64,000 nt of DNA from positions 61,228 to 125,227 of the forward strand of contig DATIXI010000023.1 in the NCBI GenBank assembly GCA_035518635.1, written 5' to 3'. This document shows positions 22,407 through 31,086 of the stretch, piece by piece; within the stretch, counting starts at the first letter, position 1, and each line of letters starts with the position of its first letter. A program made the translations under genes and the position numbers. The stretch comes from AC-32 sp035518635. Lineage in GTDB: Bacteria > Actinomycetota > Thermoleophilia > Gaiellales > Gaiellaceae. Below the pieces are notes generated by a model, which was given only the letters and a program-made list of their open reading frames with translations, made no database searches and was not told the origin of the DNA.

Positions 22407-25400
22407 TTAGTGACTGAGGTTCATCCTCCAGATGCCCTGTGAGTGCGTCGCGGCATAGAGGATGCGCTTGCAGTGCCCGGGACCGGTGCAGGTGGGCTCC
22501 CGGTTGGAGGGCTGGATCGCGAGGTGCATGACCTCGTAGCGAGGCATGCCCTTCGTCACGTGCCAGCTGGCTCCGTCGTTGTTCCCGCGGAGGACACCGA
22601 AGTCCGTCCCGACGTACAGGGTGTGCGTCGCATCGTCACGGACGACGTCGCTCACCGGTAGGTCGCCGTCCGAGAACGGCGTCGGGTAGGCCGAGGCGCC
22701 GCTCTCGACGTGCAGGTTCGTGAACGTCCCCGAGCCGGGAACCGCCGACGGGCCCTCCCACACGCTGAACACGTGTCCGGGGGTCGTCGGGGTCACGGCG
22801 TTGTAGCCCGAGTAGCTGATCCACGCGTGATCCGCGTGATTCGGGTCGACGTAGATGCCGCTCGGGTACCGCGTCGGGGAGTTGCCCGAGGTCGAACTGT
22901 CGATCCGGTGCCACGTAACCGTGGCCGGGTCACTCGCATCCGCGTTGTGCGTGACGAAGATGCGCCCTGCCCCGGTCGCGGCCCAGAGCGTGCCGTGGTC
23001 CGCGCCGTCTCGCGCGATCCACGAGATCGAGCCGCCTGCCCTGTCTGTGCCGTACACCGTGCCGGTCAGGTCGCCCGGCTGGTTGGCGCACGGCGGGTCC
23101 GGCGTGCTGGCGATCCCGTCGCAGTACGGGCCGCCAAGTGGCCGGTAATCACCGCACCCGGGCTGCGCGCCCGAGGTGACGAACTCCGGACAGTTGGCCT
23201 CGTAACCCGCGATGTCCGGCGTCGTGTCCTGCGGCACGTCGCCCGCGTGGCCCGCGCCGAAGGCCCACGTCCGCCAGACATGCTGCCCGCCCGAGTAGAT
23301 CGGGTGCGTGCCCGGAAGCGGGTTCGGATCGCTGATCTGCGGCCAGTAGAACGCGAACGGCTCGCCGCTGTTGACGAGCGGAGCGGACGAGATCACCCAC
23401 GCCTCGGGATCTCCGTTCTCGAAGTTCGAGTCGCTGTAGCCGCCCGTGTACTCGTTGAAGCGCCACGTCGGCTCCGTTGCGTCGTACCCGGCGTTTCCAC
23501 CGTCGCCGTAGATGACCTGCGGCCATGTCTTGTTGTTGCAGTTGTTGAGGTTCGACCAGGTCCCGTTGTCCTGCGTACCGGCCATGACCTCGCACGACTT
23601 CTGCGGGTTGATGGCCACGCCGATGAACTGCAGCGTGCTGCTGAGGTTCTTGTCGATGTGGTCGAGGTCGACCGGGACGCGCGACAGCAGCCGCTGGCAC
23701 GTGAGGTAGCTGCCGGACGCCGTCGGCAGCGGAGTCCCGCCGTTGCGGTACGGGTTGTCGCACTGCGCCGAGGTGTCCGCGAAGGTGCCGTTCGTCCTGA
23801 TCATCCCGCCGTCCGAGGCCTCGAAGATCTGGGTCGGATTCCCGGGGTTGACGACGATCCCATGCTGGTCGGGATGGATCGCGTCCGGTGCGTTCGTGCA
23901 GCCCTGCGGGAAGTACGGCGCGTAGGCACACCACGGAGCCGGGTTGTCCTGCGCGTCGTAGGTCAGGTCCGTGAACGTCCGCATGTTGGCCGTGCCGTCC
24001 GGGTCACCGGCCGTGTTCGAGTAGATCACTGCTCGGCCGTTGGAACGGCCGTTGCCGCAGCCGACACCCTTGGTGCTGCACGGCAGCTCGCCGTACTCGT
24101 ACGAGCCCCCAACGTAGACGGTGTCGGGCTGCCCCTCCGGGGTGTAGACGATGTTGTCGTACCAGCACTGCCCAGTGCAGAAGTCGACCGTCGCGAAGTA
24201 CGGGTTCCCCGTCGCCTGCGACGTCAAGCACGTCCAGCCGTTGTAGACGGCCGGATAGGTGTGCGTGGTCGGATCGGGAGGAGTGCACGGCAGCGACTGC
24301 GACGCGAGCAGGGTCGACGCAGGCTGGTTGGCGTTGTCGATCCGCCAGAAGTTCGACGCCAGTGCGTTCGTGTAGTTGCCGGGGTTCGCTGTGCCCTCCG
24401 TCAGATAGATGCGCGTGTGCAGGTTCTTGACCGTCAGGGCGATCGACGCGCGGTCGATCCCCCCTCCCTGATTGAACTGCGGGGCGAAGACCTGGTTGAA
24501 CGACGTCGCCGAGGCACCGGCGTCACGCCGCCACACCCCCGCGTCGAACGCCGCAACGTAGACCGTGTTCGGATTGAGCGGATCGAGCGCGACGTCGGTG
24601 ATCCCGAAGGACACGCCCGCATCGGGCTTGGCGCCGTTCCAGACCTCGGTGAAGGTCTTGCCGCCGTTCCACGACTCGTACAGGCCCGGCTCGTTCGCAC
24701 CCGGCTCGTTGCGGGTCGTCCCACCGGCGCCGATTACGTGCGACAGGCCACGAACCGCCTGCGCCGAGCCGACGAGGAGGTGCTTGCTGTTCGTCGGGTC
24801 GACGACGATGTCGGTGATCCCGCGGCCGAGGAACGCATCGTTCCCCGGGACAACGCACTTGTAGACGGCGTTGTCGACGCACGTGTCGTCGAGCTTCTTC
24901 CAGTGGTCCCCGCCGTCGGTCGACTTGTAGATCCCGACGCCGGCCTCACAGCCGGACGAGCAGCGGTTCGCCTCGCCGGTGCCGAGGTAGAGCGTGTCGT
25001 TGCCGTCGTTGTTGTTCCCCGAGAAGTGCTTCTGCCCGTACTCGTGCTTCCCGCCGCCGGGCGCCAGCACCAGGGTCCCGACCGAGTTCTGGTCGAGATC
25101 CTCGGGGCTCAGCTGCTTCCACACGGGATCCGGAGCAAGGATGTTTTCCGTCATCCAGACCCCTCCGCCGGACACTCCGGCCCAGACCCGGCACTTGTGC
25201 GCCGTGCAGTCCGGGTCGGCCACCAGCGCCGTTGTTCGGCTTGCGGTGTTGTTCGTCGCTCCGGAGAACGAGGTCACGCCGGGCTGGGTCCCGTTCACAC
25301 GCGGGCCGTACTGCTTCCACGTGTTCTCGTCCCACAGGAAGGTGTGACCCTTGTGGATACGGCGGGCGTCCGCCTTCGCGATCCTGCCGAAGGTCGCTTT

Positions 25401-25889
25401 CGCGCGCGTCACGATCGCGGGCGAGAGCGACTTCGCCGGATACGTGCGCATCGCCTGCAGGTACGCCTCGTAGCTGTTCGGGCCGAGGCCCGCCTTTGCT
25501 GCCGCGCTCTCCTCCGAGCCTCCGGCCTTCGGCACCACGGCCGCGCCCGGGCCCGTTGATCTCCCGGCCAGCATGACCAGGAACAGGGTGAGCACTCCGG
25601 CAAGCACGAAGATCGCCGTCACTGCGCCCACGCGTACTCGTGTCATCGTCTCTCCTCCCCCAAACTGACGGATTCGTCTGTTGTAGTCGCTGTCTCTCCC
25701 CGAGCTCGGCTGCTGGTCCCGATGCTTGGCCCAGCGAGCCTGCGCTGCCTTGCGCGCGCTTTCCGACCGCTCCTCTTTGGTCATCTTGGCCGCGCGTGCC
25801 TTGCCACCCTTCAGCCCACCCCGCCGGCCGAGCTCGACCGCGAGCGGGTCCTTGCCGTTCTCGTCGGGTGTACGAGTGCGCTCAGGCAT
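22407..25889 (-). CDS. Large BNR/sialidase-like beta-propeller protein, frame continuous with a KGG-type N-terminal segment
   Basis: 1160 codons without a stop. Residues 15-55 (RRGGLKGGKARAAKMTKEERS..ARKAAQARW) match small basic KGG-type bacterial proteins. Residues 82-107 are a membrane anchor/signal. The rest is a secreted propeller with Asp-box/BNR-like repeats (YKSTDGGDHW, SWNGGKTF, ASDGGMIRTNG, NNDGASW), resembling VPS10/sialidase photosynthesis-type propellers. An internal ATG at 25646 (MTRVRVGAVTAIF) has a strong GGAGG 7 bases upstream and starts exactly at the signal sequence. The exported protein therefore probably starts there (1079 aa), and the first 81 codons may be a separate product. 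TATAAA (25915-25910) lies about 20 bases before the outer ATG. Substrate unknown. Confidence 0.75.
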   Translation of the reverse strand: MPERTRTPDENGKDPLAVELGRRGGLKGGKARAAKMTKEERSESARKAAQARWAKHRDQQPSSGRDSDYNRRIRQFGGGETMTRVRVGAVTAIFVLAGVLTLFLVMLAGRSTGPGAAVVPKAGGSEESAAAKAGLGPNSYEAYLQAMRTYPAKSLSPAIVTRAKATFGRIAKADARRIHKGHTFLWDENTWKQYGPRVNGTQPGVTSFSGATNNTASRTTALVADPDCTAHKCRVWAGVSGGGVWMTENILAPDPVWKQLSPEDLDQNSVGTLVLAPGGGKHEYGQKHFSGNNNDGNDTLYLGTGEANRCSSGCEAGVGIYKSTDGGDHWKKLDDTCVDNAVYKCVVPGNDAFLGRGITDIVVDPTNSKHLLVGSAQAVRGLSHVIGAGGTTRNEPGANEPGLYESWNGGKTFTEVWNGAKPDAGVSFGITDVALDPLNPNTVYVAAFDAGVWRRDAGASATSFNQVFAPQFNQGGGIDRASIALTVKNLHTRIYLTEGTANPGNYTNALASNFWRIDNANQPASTLLASQSLPCTPPDPTTHTYPAVYNGWTCLTSQATGNPYFATVDFCTGQCWYDNIVYTPEGQPDTVYVGGSYEYGELPCSTKGVGCGNGRSNGRAVIYSNTAGDPDGTANMRTFTDLTYDAQDNPAPWCAYAPYFPQGCTNAPDAIHPDQHGIVVNPGNPTQIFEASDGGMIRTNGTFADTSAQCDNPYRNGGTPLPTASGSYLTCQRLLSRVPVDLDHIDKNLSSTLQFIGVAINPQKSCEVMAGTQDNGTWSNLNNCNNKTWPQVIYGDGGNAGYDATEPTWRFNEYTGGYSDSNFENGDPEAWVISSAPLVNSGEPFAFYWPQISDPNPLPGTHPIYSGGQHVWRTWAFGAGHAGDVPQDTTPDIAGYEANCPEFVTSGAQPGCGDYRPLGGPYCDGIASTPDPPCANQPGDLTGTVYGTDRAGGSISWIARDGADHGTLWAATGAGRIFVTHNADASDPATVTWHRIDSSTSGNSPTRYPSGIYVDPNHADHAWISYSGYNAVTPTTPGHVFSVWEGPSAVPGSGTFTNLHVESGASAYPTPFSDGDLPVSDVVRDDATHTLYVGTDFGVLRGNNDGASWHVTKGMPRYEVMHLAIQPSNREPTCTGPGHCKRILYAATHSQGIWRMNLSH
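25654..25658 (-). promoter_or_regulatory. Internal Shine-Dalgarno GGAGG before ATG 25646
   Basis: It lies 7 bases before the in-frame ATG that begins the signal sequence of the propeller protein. It supports that ATG as a real start. Confidence 0.6.
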
Positions 25890-25995
25890 AAACCGAAGGC
25901 AGAGCGAGGTTTATATGCCTCTCTAGATCATCAGTCAAGCCGCATGCGGAAAATACGCGACCGCTCACGCATAGTGGATCGGAATTGCCTGATCG

Positions 25996-27741
25996 CTAGC
26001 GGACTGCGGCGCCCGCGTCGACCAGGCCTGCGCCGTACGCGTCCGAGAACGGGATCGGCTTGTGCTGGTCGATGTGGCAGAAGCCCGTCGGGCACGGCGT
26101 GCCGTCGAGCGCGGGCGAGAAATCGTCGGGGTCGTTCCCGCCCATGTAGTTCGTGAGGTGGCGCTGCGCGGTCGCCTTCAGGCGCGCCACGAGCGCGTCC
26201 GGATGGTTGCGCAGGTCACGCCGCTCGGAGAGCACCAGGGCCGCGACTCCCGACACGTTCGGAGCCGCCATCGAGGTGCCCTGCATCCAGCCGAAGCCCT
26301 GGCCGGCGAGCTTGAAGCAGGCCGAGTTGACGAGGTCGCCCTCGAACGGGTCGGAGCAGATCAGGCCCTTCGGGACGAGGGCACCGAAGGAGCCCCAGCC
26401 GCCGTAGAGGATGTCGCCGTCCCCGCCGTCGTAGAGCGGAATCTCGTAGCGGCGCGCGCCGCCCGGCGCCGCGAGGTCGACGCGGGAGCCGTAGTTCGAG
26501 TAGTACGCGAGCTGGTCGCGCGAGCCGATGTGGCTGCGCCAGCGCAGCGGGACGCTGGAGGGGGCCGCTCCGATCGCGTTGGCCGTGGCCGAGACCATCG
26601 TCACTCCGGGGAGGCCGGCCGGAACCTCGAGCAGGCCGCGCAGGTCGTAGTCGGCCGGGGAAGGGCTGCCCGGCGTCACGGTCGCGATCCCGTCGGGGCC
26701 GTTCGTGACCCGGCCGACGCCAGCGAGCGGCTCGCCGTCGATCATCATGTTCACGCGGTCGATCCGGACGTGCTCGTTCCCAGCCGCCGCGAACAACGCG
26801 ACTCCGTTGGCCTTGCAGTAGGAGACGACGTCGCTGAGGAGCTCGTAGACGTCGGCGTCGTCCGGGTCGGACGGGTCGAGGTAGCCGCCGAACGACAGGT
26901 TCACGACGTCGACGTCGCGCGAGGAGCAGGCGTCGACGATGCCGGACACGATCCAGCTCGTCAGGCCGCCGAGGCCGGCCGCGAGCACCTTGTAGGAGGC
27001 GACCCGGACGCCGGGCGCGACGCCGTTGGAAGCGAACCCGTTTGCGTCGCCGGCGATCCGGCTCGCGACCCAGGTGCCGTGGCCCTCGAAGTCGCTGTTG
27101 TTGCAGTCGATCAGGCTCCACGGGTCGATCAGGCCGAGGTCGACCATCGCGTGCAGGTCGTCACAGGAGACGAAGTTGCCGCCGAGCCGGTTGTCGAGCT
27201 GGTCCTTGAGCTCCCGGTGCTTCGCGTCGACGCCGGTGTCGACCACCGCGACGACGATCTTGCTGTCGCCTTTCGTCTTCTTCCAGGCCGAGGGGACGTT
27301 CATGCGGTTGTCGTCCCACTGGAGGATCCCTTCGGGGTTGGTGACCCCGAGGAAGGAGGGAAGGTCGTGCCAGGGATCCGGGAACGAGCCGTGGCCGTTG
27401 TCGTCGAAGTCGTGCGCCCTGCCGCTGCCGTAGCCGTGGCCCTCGCCGCGCCCGTGGTTGCTCGCGAGCATGACGTCCTGGAAGGCGACGGTGACGGCCG
27501 CGTTCTTGTCGACGCGGGCCAGGAAGCCGGGGGAGCGGGGGACGACCGCGAGGGCGTTGACCTCGCTCAGGTCCGCGACGACGTCCGCGCCTGCCGAGTT
27601 GACGGCGGCGCGCATCTGGGCGGGTGACGTGCCCGGCTGGAAGCGGACCACGGTGACGTTGAACGGGTTGCCCGCGTTGGCATAGCCGGCAAGCGCGAGC
27701 GCGCCGACGAGCGTGGCAAGGAGAATGCTGGGCCGCTTCAC
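25996..27741 (-). CDS. Secreted subtilisin-like serine protease (S8)
   Basis: 581 aa. The signal peptide (residues 1-23, ending GYANA) is followed by an inhibitor-I9-like propeptide (VVRFQPGTSPAQMRAAVNSAGADVV), a His/Gly-rich linker (94-115), and the catalytic domain. Catalytic residues are Asp168 in VVDTGVD, His221 in FEGHGTWVASRIAG and Ser490 in GTSMAAPNVSG; the oxyanion Asn is in AAAGNEH. A long insert sits between His and Ser. It would be exported and processed outside the cell. The GTG start has no clear Shine-Dalgarno. It sits next to another large secreted protein, but shared function is only a guess. Confidence 0.93.
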   Translation of the reverse strand: MKRPSILLATLVGALALAGYANAGNPFNVTVVRFQPGTSPAQMRAAVNSAGADVVADLSEVNALAVVPRSPGFLARVDKNAAVTVAFQDVMLASNHGRGEGHGYGSGRAHDFDDNGHGSFPDPWHDLPSFLGVTNPEGILQWDDNRMNVPSAWKKTKGDSKIVVAVVDTGVDAKHRELKDQLDNRLGGNFVSCDDLHAMVDLGLIDPWSLIDCNNSDFEGHGTWVASRIAGDANGFASNGVAPGVRVASYKVLAAGLGGLTSWIVSGIVDACSSRDVDVVNLSFGGYLDPSDPDDADVYELLSDVVSYCKANGVALFAAAGNEHVRIDRVNMMIDGEPLAGVGRVTNGPDGIATVTPGSPSPADYDLRGLLEVPAGLPGVTMVSATANAIGAAPSSVPLRWRSHIGSRDQLAYYSNYGSRVDLAAPGGARRYEIPLYDGGDGDILYGGWGSFGALVPKGLICSDPFEGDLVNSACFKLAGQGFGWMQGTSMAAPNVSGVAALVLSERRDLRNHPDALVARLKATAQRHLTNYMGGNDPDDFSPALDGTPCPTGFCHIDQHKPIPFSDAYGAGLVDAGAAVR

Positions 27742-27781
27742 CGCCTAGAGCTTCGGCAGAAAGCGCCTTTTCCCCTATCAC

Positions 27782-27809
27782 CCGGTTTCGGTATACGACC
27801 CGAGACCGG
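27782..27809. terminator. Hairpin downstream of fumarase
   Basis: Arms CCGGTTTCGG and CCGAGACCGG with an 8-base loop and one imperfect pair, 3 bases beyond the fumarase stop. It lacks a U tract, so this could also be an operator for the protease gene. Confidence 0.4.
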
Positions 27810-27811
27810 AA

Positions 27812-29137
27812 TCAGTCGTGCGGACGGGCCATCTTTCGGTAGTCCAGCGCCTCGTCCAGCACTGCCTCCTCGACGCCCGCGTCGCGCGCGACCTCGCGCA
27901 GCGAGCGGCCCGAGGTCGCCGCTTCCTTCACGATCTCCGTTGCCTTGTCGTAGCCGATGTAGGGATTGAGCGCGGTCGCCGCGGAGAGCGTGAGCTCGGC
28001 GTAGTGCTCGCAGGTCTCCCGGTTCGCCTCGATTCCCTCGACGCACTTCTCCGCGAACAGCCGCGAAGCGCTCGCGAGCAGCTTGATCGAGTCGAGCAGG
28101 TTGCGGGCGAGCAGCGGGACGAACACGTTCAGCTCGAAGTGCCCTTGGAGGCCGCCGACGGTGATCGCCGCGTCGTTGCCGATCACCTGGGCCGCGACCT
28201 GCGTCACGACCTCGGGGATGACCGGGTTGACCTTGCCGGGCATGATCGAGCTTCCCTTCTGCAGCTCGGGCAGGACGAGCTCGCCGAGCCCGGCGCGGGG
28301 ACCCGAGCCCAGGTAGCGGATGTCGTTCGCGATCTTCGTCAGCGAGACGGCCACGGTCTTGAGCGTGCCCGAGGCTTCGACGAGAGCATCGCGCGCAGCC
28401 TGGGCCTCGAACGGGTCGGCCGGCGCGGAGATCTCGAGCCCCGTGTCCTCGTGTAGTCGCGCGCGCACGCGCGAGGCGAACTCCGGGTGCGTGTTCAGCC
28501 CGGTGCCGACCGCCGTGCCACCGAGCGGGACCTGGCCGAGCCGCGGAAGCGCGTCGTCCACCCGCGCGATCCCCTGGCGCACCTGCGCCGCGTAGCCGGC
28601 GAACTCCTGGCCGAGCGTGACGGGAACGGCGTCCATCCAGTGCGTGCGGCCGGACTTAACCACGTCCTCGAACTCCTTGGCCTTGGCCTCGAGCGCGAGC
28701 GCGAGCCGCTCGAGCGCGGGCCGGAGATCGGAGGTGATCTCGCCGAGTGCGGCGAGATGGACCGCGGACGGGAAGACATCGTTGGACGACTGGCCCATGT
28801 TCACGTCGTCGTTCGCGTGGACGTCGTCGCCGGCGAGTGCCGCCATCACCTCGTTCGCGTTCATGTTCGAGGAGGTGCCCGAGCCGGTCTGGAACACGTC
28901 GATGGGGAACTGGTCGTCGAGCTCTCCGGCCGCCACGCGGTCGCCGGCGGCGGCGATCCGCTCCGCCTTGTCGGCGTCCAGGAGGCCGAGCTCCGCGTTC
29001 ACCCGCGCGGCGACAGCCTTGATGCGGCCGAGCCAGCGCGCGACCGGCGGCGGGATCGGCTCGCCCGAGACGGGAAAGTTCTCGACCGCCTTGCGCGTCT
29101 CGCCCCCCCAGAGCTCCCTGTGCTCCTCGATCGCCAT
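27812..29137 (-). CDS. fumC: Fumarate hydratase, class II
   Basis: 441 aa, an oxygen-stable, metal-free TCA-cycle enzyme interconverting fumarate and malate. Conserved blocks are QTGSGTSSNMNANEV, VNMGQSSNDVFPSA, the catalytic-site GRTHWMDAVPVTLGQEF, and the signature GSSIMPGKVNP. Length is slightly below the usual 460 but all blocks are present. The ATG directly follows the TAG stop of the ferredoxin reductase gene (no gap), so the two are co-transcribed. Confidence 0.95.
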   Translation of the reverse strand: MAIEEHRELWGGETRKAVENFPVSGEPIPPPVARWLGRIKAVAARVNAELGLLDADKAERIAAAGDRVAAGELDDQFPIDVFQTGSGTSSNMNANEVMAALAGDDVHANDDVNMGQSSNDVFPSAVHLAALGEITSDLRPALERLALALEAKAKEFEDVVKSGRTHWMDAVPVTLGQEFAGYAAQVRQGIARVDDALPRLGQVPLGGTAVGTGLNTHPEFASRVRARLHEDTGLEISAPADPFEAQAARDALVEASGTLKTVAVSLTKIANDIRYLGSGPRAGLGELVLPELQKGSSIMPGKVNPVIPEVVTQVAAQVIGNDAAITVGGLQGHFELNVFVPLLARNLLDSIKLLASASRLFAEKCVEGIEANRETCEHYAELTLSAATALNPYIGYDKATEIVKEAATSGRSLREVARDAGVEEAVLDEALDYRKMARPHD

Positions 29138-30148
29138 CTAGTCGGTTGAGTATTTCGGCTGGACCTTCTCGCCGCGGATCGAGGCGATGGCGTTGTTCGC
29201 CGCGATCGCGGCTTCGCCCATGCCGATCGTGATCAGCGTGATCTTGCCCGGGTAGCCGGCTACGTCGCCTGCCGCGTAGACCCCCGGCAGGGTCGTCTCG
29301 CAGGTCATGGGATCGATCTTGATCTGGCGCTTGCCCTCGAGCTCGAGCCCCCACTCGGCGATCGCGCCGAGGTGCGAGTGGAAGCCGAGCAGCGTGATGA
29401 GCGCCTGGCAGTCGACCTGCTCGCTCTCGCCGGTCTTGGTGTTCTCGATCGTGACCGCCTGGATGCTCCCGTCGCCGTGGACCTCGCGGACCTCGCACGG
29501 CGTCATGATCCGGACCCGGCCCTCGCCCTCCAGCGCGCGCGCCTCATTGACCGACGATTCGAGCGCACGGAAGTTGTCGCGCCGGTGGACGAGCGCGATC
29601 GGCGGGCGAGCGGTGTCCTGCAGCCCGAGCGTCCAGTCGAGCGCCGAGTCGCCGCCGCCCACGATCACGCAGGTCAGCCCGTCGAAGACCGCCTTCTCAC
29701 GCACGAAGTAGTGGAGCCCCTTGCCCTCCCACTCGTCGATCCCGTCGACGCCGAGCTTGCGCGGCTCGAAGGCGCCGTGGCCGGCCGTGATGATCATCGC
29801 CCGCGAGAGGTACGGCCCGCCCTTGTCCGTGCCGACGGCGAGCAGCTCCTCACCGTTCTGGCTCACCCGCTCGAGCGTCTGCACCTCCTCGCCGAGCCGT
29901 ACGTCGGGCTCGTACTGGAGCCCCTGCTCGGCGCAGAGCTCGATCAGCTTCGTGCCCATGATCTTCGGGTGGCCGGCGACGTCGTAGACGTGCTTCTCCG
30001 GATAGACGGCCGCCACCTGCCCCCCGAGCTGCTCGAGGCTCTCGACGATCCGCACCGATGCGTCGCGATGCCCGGCGTAGTAGGCAGCAGCGAGCCCGGT
30101 CGGACCTGCACCCAGGATCGTGATGTCGACTACGCCGTCAGCGCTCAC
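29138..30148 (-). CDS. Ferredoxin--NADP(+) reductase, thioredoxin-reductase-like type
   Basis: 336 aa, an FAD- and NADPH-binding flavoprotein. The FAD motif GAGPTGLAAAYYAG lies near residue 12, the NADPH motif GGGDSALDW is mid-protein, and the C-terminal FAD motif is YAAGDVAG. The CxxC redox pair of true thioredoxin reductases is absent, which together with the length places it with the YumC-type ferredoxin/flavodoxin reductases. It would shuttle electrons between NADPH and ferredoxin in the cytosol. The -10 hexamer overlaps the stop of the HesB-like gene, consistent with a leaderless GTG start. Confidence 0.88.
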   Translation of the reverse strand: MSADGVVDITILGAGPTGLAAAYYAGHRDASVRIVESLEQLGGQVAAVYPEKHVYDVAGHPKIMGTKLIELCAEQGLQYEPDVRLGEEVQTLERVSQNGEELLAVGTDKGGPYLSRAMIITAGHGAFEPRKLGVDGIDEWEGKGLHYFVREKAVFDGLTCVIVGGGDSALDWTLGLQDTARPPIALVHRRDNFRALESSVNEARALEGEGRVRIMTPCEVREVHGDGSIQAVTIENTKTGESEQVDCQALITLLGFHSHLGAIAEWGLELEGKRQIKIDPMTCETTLPGVYAAGDVAGYPGKITLITIGMGEAAIAANNAIASIRGEKVQPKYSTD

Positions 30149-30157
30149 GCGCCGAAT

Positions 30158-30163
30158 AGCCTA
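30158..30163 (-). promoter_or_regulatory. -10 hexamer TAGGCT overlapping the HesB-gene stop codon
   Basis: The stop TAG (30163-30161) is the first half of the hexamer, which ends 9 bases before the reductase GTG. Confidence 0.5.
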
Positions 30164-30565
30164 GTGCGAACAGCCTGAGCCGCAGCCGGCGGCGTCCTCG
30201 GGGCCCGCGCCCTCCTCCACCTGGAAGGAGTGGCCGCAGCCGCACGAGGCGGAGACGTTCGGGTTGTTGATCGCAAAGCCGGCCTGCAGGCCCTCGACCC
30301 AGTCGATCTCGGTTCCGGCCAGGTAGGGCGCGCTGAAGGGGTCGACGACGACCGGGACGCCGTAGCTCTCGAGCTCGATGTCGCCTTCCTGGGCGCCGCG
30401 ATCGAAGCCGAGCGCGTACTGGAACCCGGAGCAGCCGCCGCCCTGGACGGCGATGCGAAGAACGGCCGCCTCGCCCTCGGGCTCCTCGGCCATCAGGTCG
30501 GTGATCTTCGCCGCCGCGCTTTCCGTCAGCGCGACGAGAGTGGCCGGTCGCTCCGTGATCTCCAT
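30161..30565 (-). CDS. HesB/IscA/ErpA-type iron-sulfur cluster carrier
   Basis: 134 aa. The A-type carrier fold is shown by the three conserved cysteines in GGGCSGFQY and the pair ASCGCGHSF. A Gly/Cys extension (AAGCGSGCSH) follows at the C-terminus. It hands Fe-S clusters to target proteins, and the complex I operon next door is rich in them. The ATG at 30565 is preferred to the one at 30574 because TACGAT (30578-30573) overlaps the earlier ATG and ends 7 bases before the later one. Divergent from nuoA. Confidence 0.9.
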   Translation of the reverse strand: MEITERPATLVALTESAAAKITDLMAEEPEGEAAVLRIAVQGGGCSGFQYALGFDRGAQEGDIELESYGVPVVVDPFSAPYLAGTEIDWVEGLQAGFAINNPNVSASCGCGHSFQVEEGAGPEDAAGCGSGCSH

Positions 30566-30572
30566 CGCGCTC

Positions 30573-30578
30573 ATCGTA
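30573..30578 (-). promoter_or_regulatory. -10 hexamer TACGAT of the HesB-like gene
   Basis: It overlaps the alternative ATG at 30574 and leaves 7 bases to ATG 30565, giving a leaderless mRNA. Confidence 0.55.
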
Positions 30579-30688
30579 GCAACGTCCTCCGACCGCTCGA
30601 ATCACCCATCGGGAGCACGAGTTTGTGACGGCTGCCTCACGCTTGGTTGAGCCGTTTTCCTCCTCGCTCGTGAGCCTCGGCGCTCTGC

Positions 30689-30694
30689 TAAGTT
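30689..30694 (+). promoter_or_regulatory. Candidate nuo operon -10 TAAGTT
   Basis: It would give a leader of about 23 bases containing GGGAGG, 7 bases before the nuoA GTG. No clear -35 is visible. Confidence 0.45.
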
Positions 30695-30723
30695 CCGGCT
30701 CGCTTCGACACGGGAGGATCGCG

Positions 30724-31086
30724 GTGCTCGACAGCTGGTTGGGCTTCCTCATCTACGGGTTCTTCGCGCTGGCGATCCCGGTCTCGATGGTGACGATGTC
30801 CTTCGTCTTCGCGACGCGGCCGCGGCGCCGTACGCGGGCGCGCACGATCCCCTTCGAGTCGGGCGTCTCCAAGGGGCCGCCCAACCAGAGCCGCTTCACG
30901 ATCAGCTTCTACCTGACGGCGATGCTCTTCATCGTCTTCGACATCGAGGTCGTCTTCCTCTACCCGCTCGCCGTGCTGGTCAAGAGCCTCGCGTGGTTCG
31001 CGGTCGTCGAGTTCCTGTTCTTCATCGCGATCCTCGCGGTCGCCTACGTCTACATCTGGCGCAAGGGAGCCCTCGAGTGGCAGTAG
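30724..31086 (+). CDS. nuoA: NADH-quinone oxidoreductase subunit A
   Basis: 120 aa with three membrane spans, a membrane-arm subunit at the junction with the peripheral arm of complex I. The conserved loop around FESGVSKGPPNQSRF (with the family Glu) and FYLTAMLFIVFDIEVVFLYP are present. The start is GTG 30724, supported by GGGAGG 7 bases upstream and by family length. The 33-codon upstream extension to 30625 is rejected. First gene of the 14-gene operon. Confidence 0.95.
   Translation: MLDSWLGFLIYGFFALAIPVSMVTMSFVFATRPRRRTRARTIPFESGVSKGPPNQSRFTISFYLTAMLFIVFDIEVVFLYPLAVLVKSLAWFAVVEFLFFIAILAVAYVYIWRKGALEWQ

Noticed and set aside
30625..30723. N-terminal extension of nuoA from a GTG at 30625
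   Set aside because: It would cross the candidate promoter and add 33 residues absent from NuoA. GTG 30724 has a good Shine-Dalgarno.
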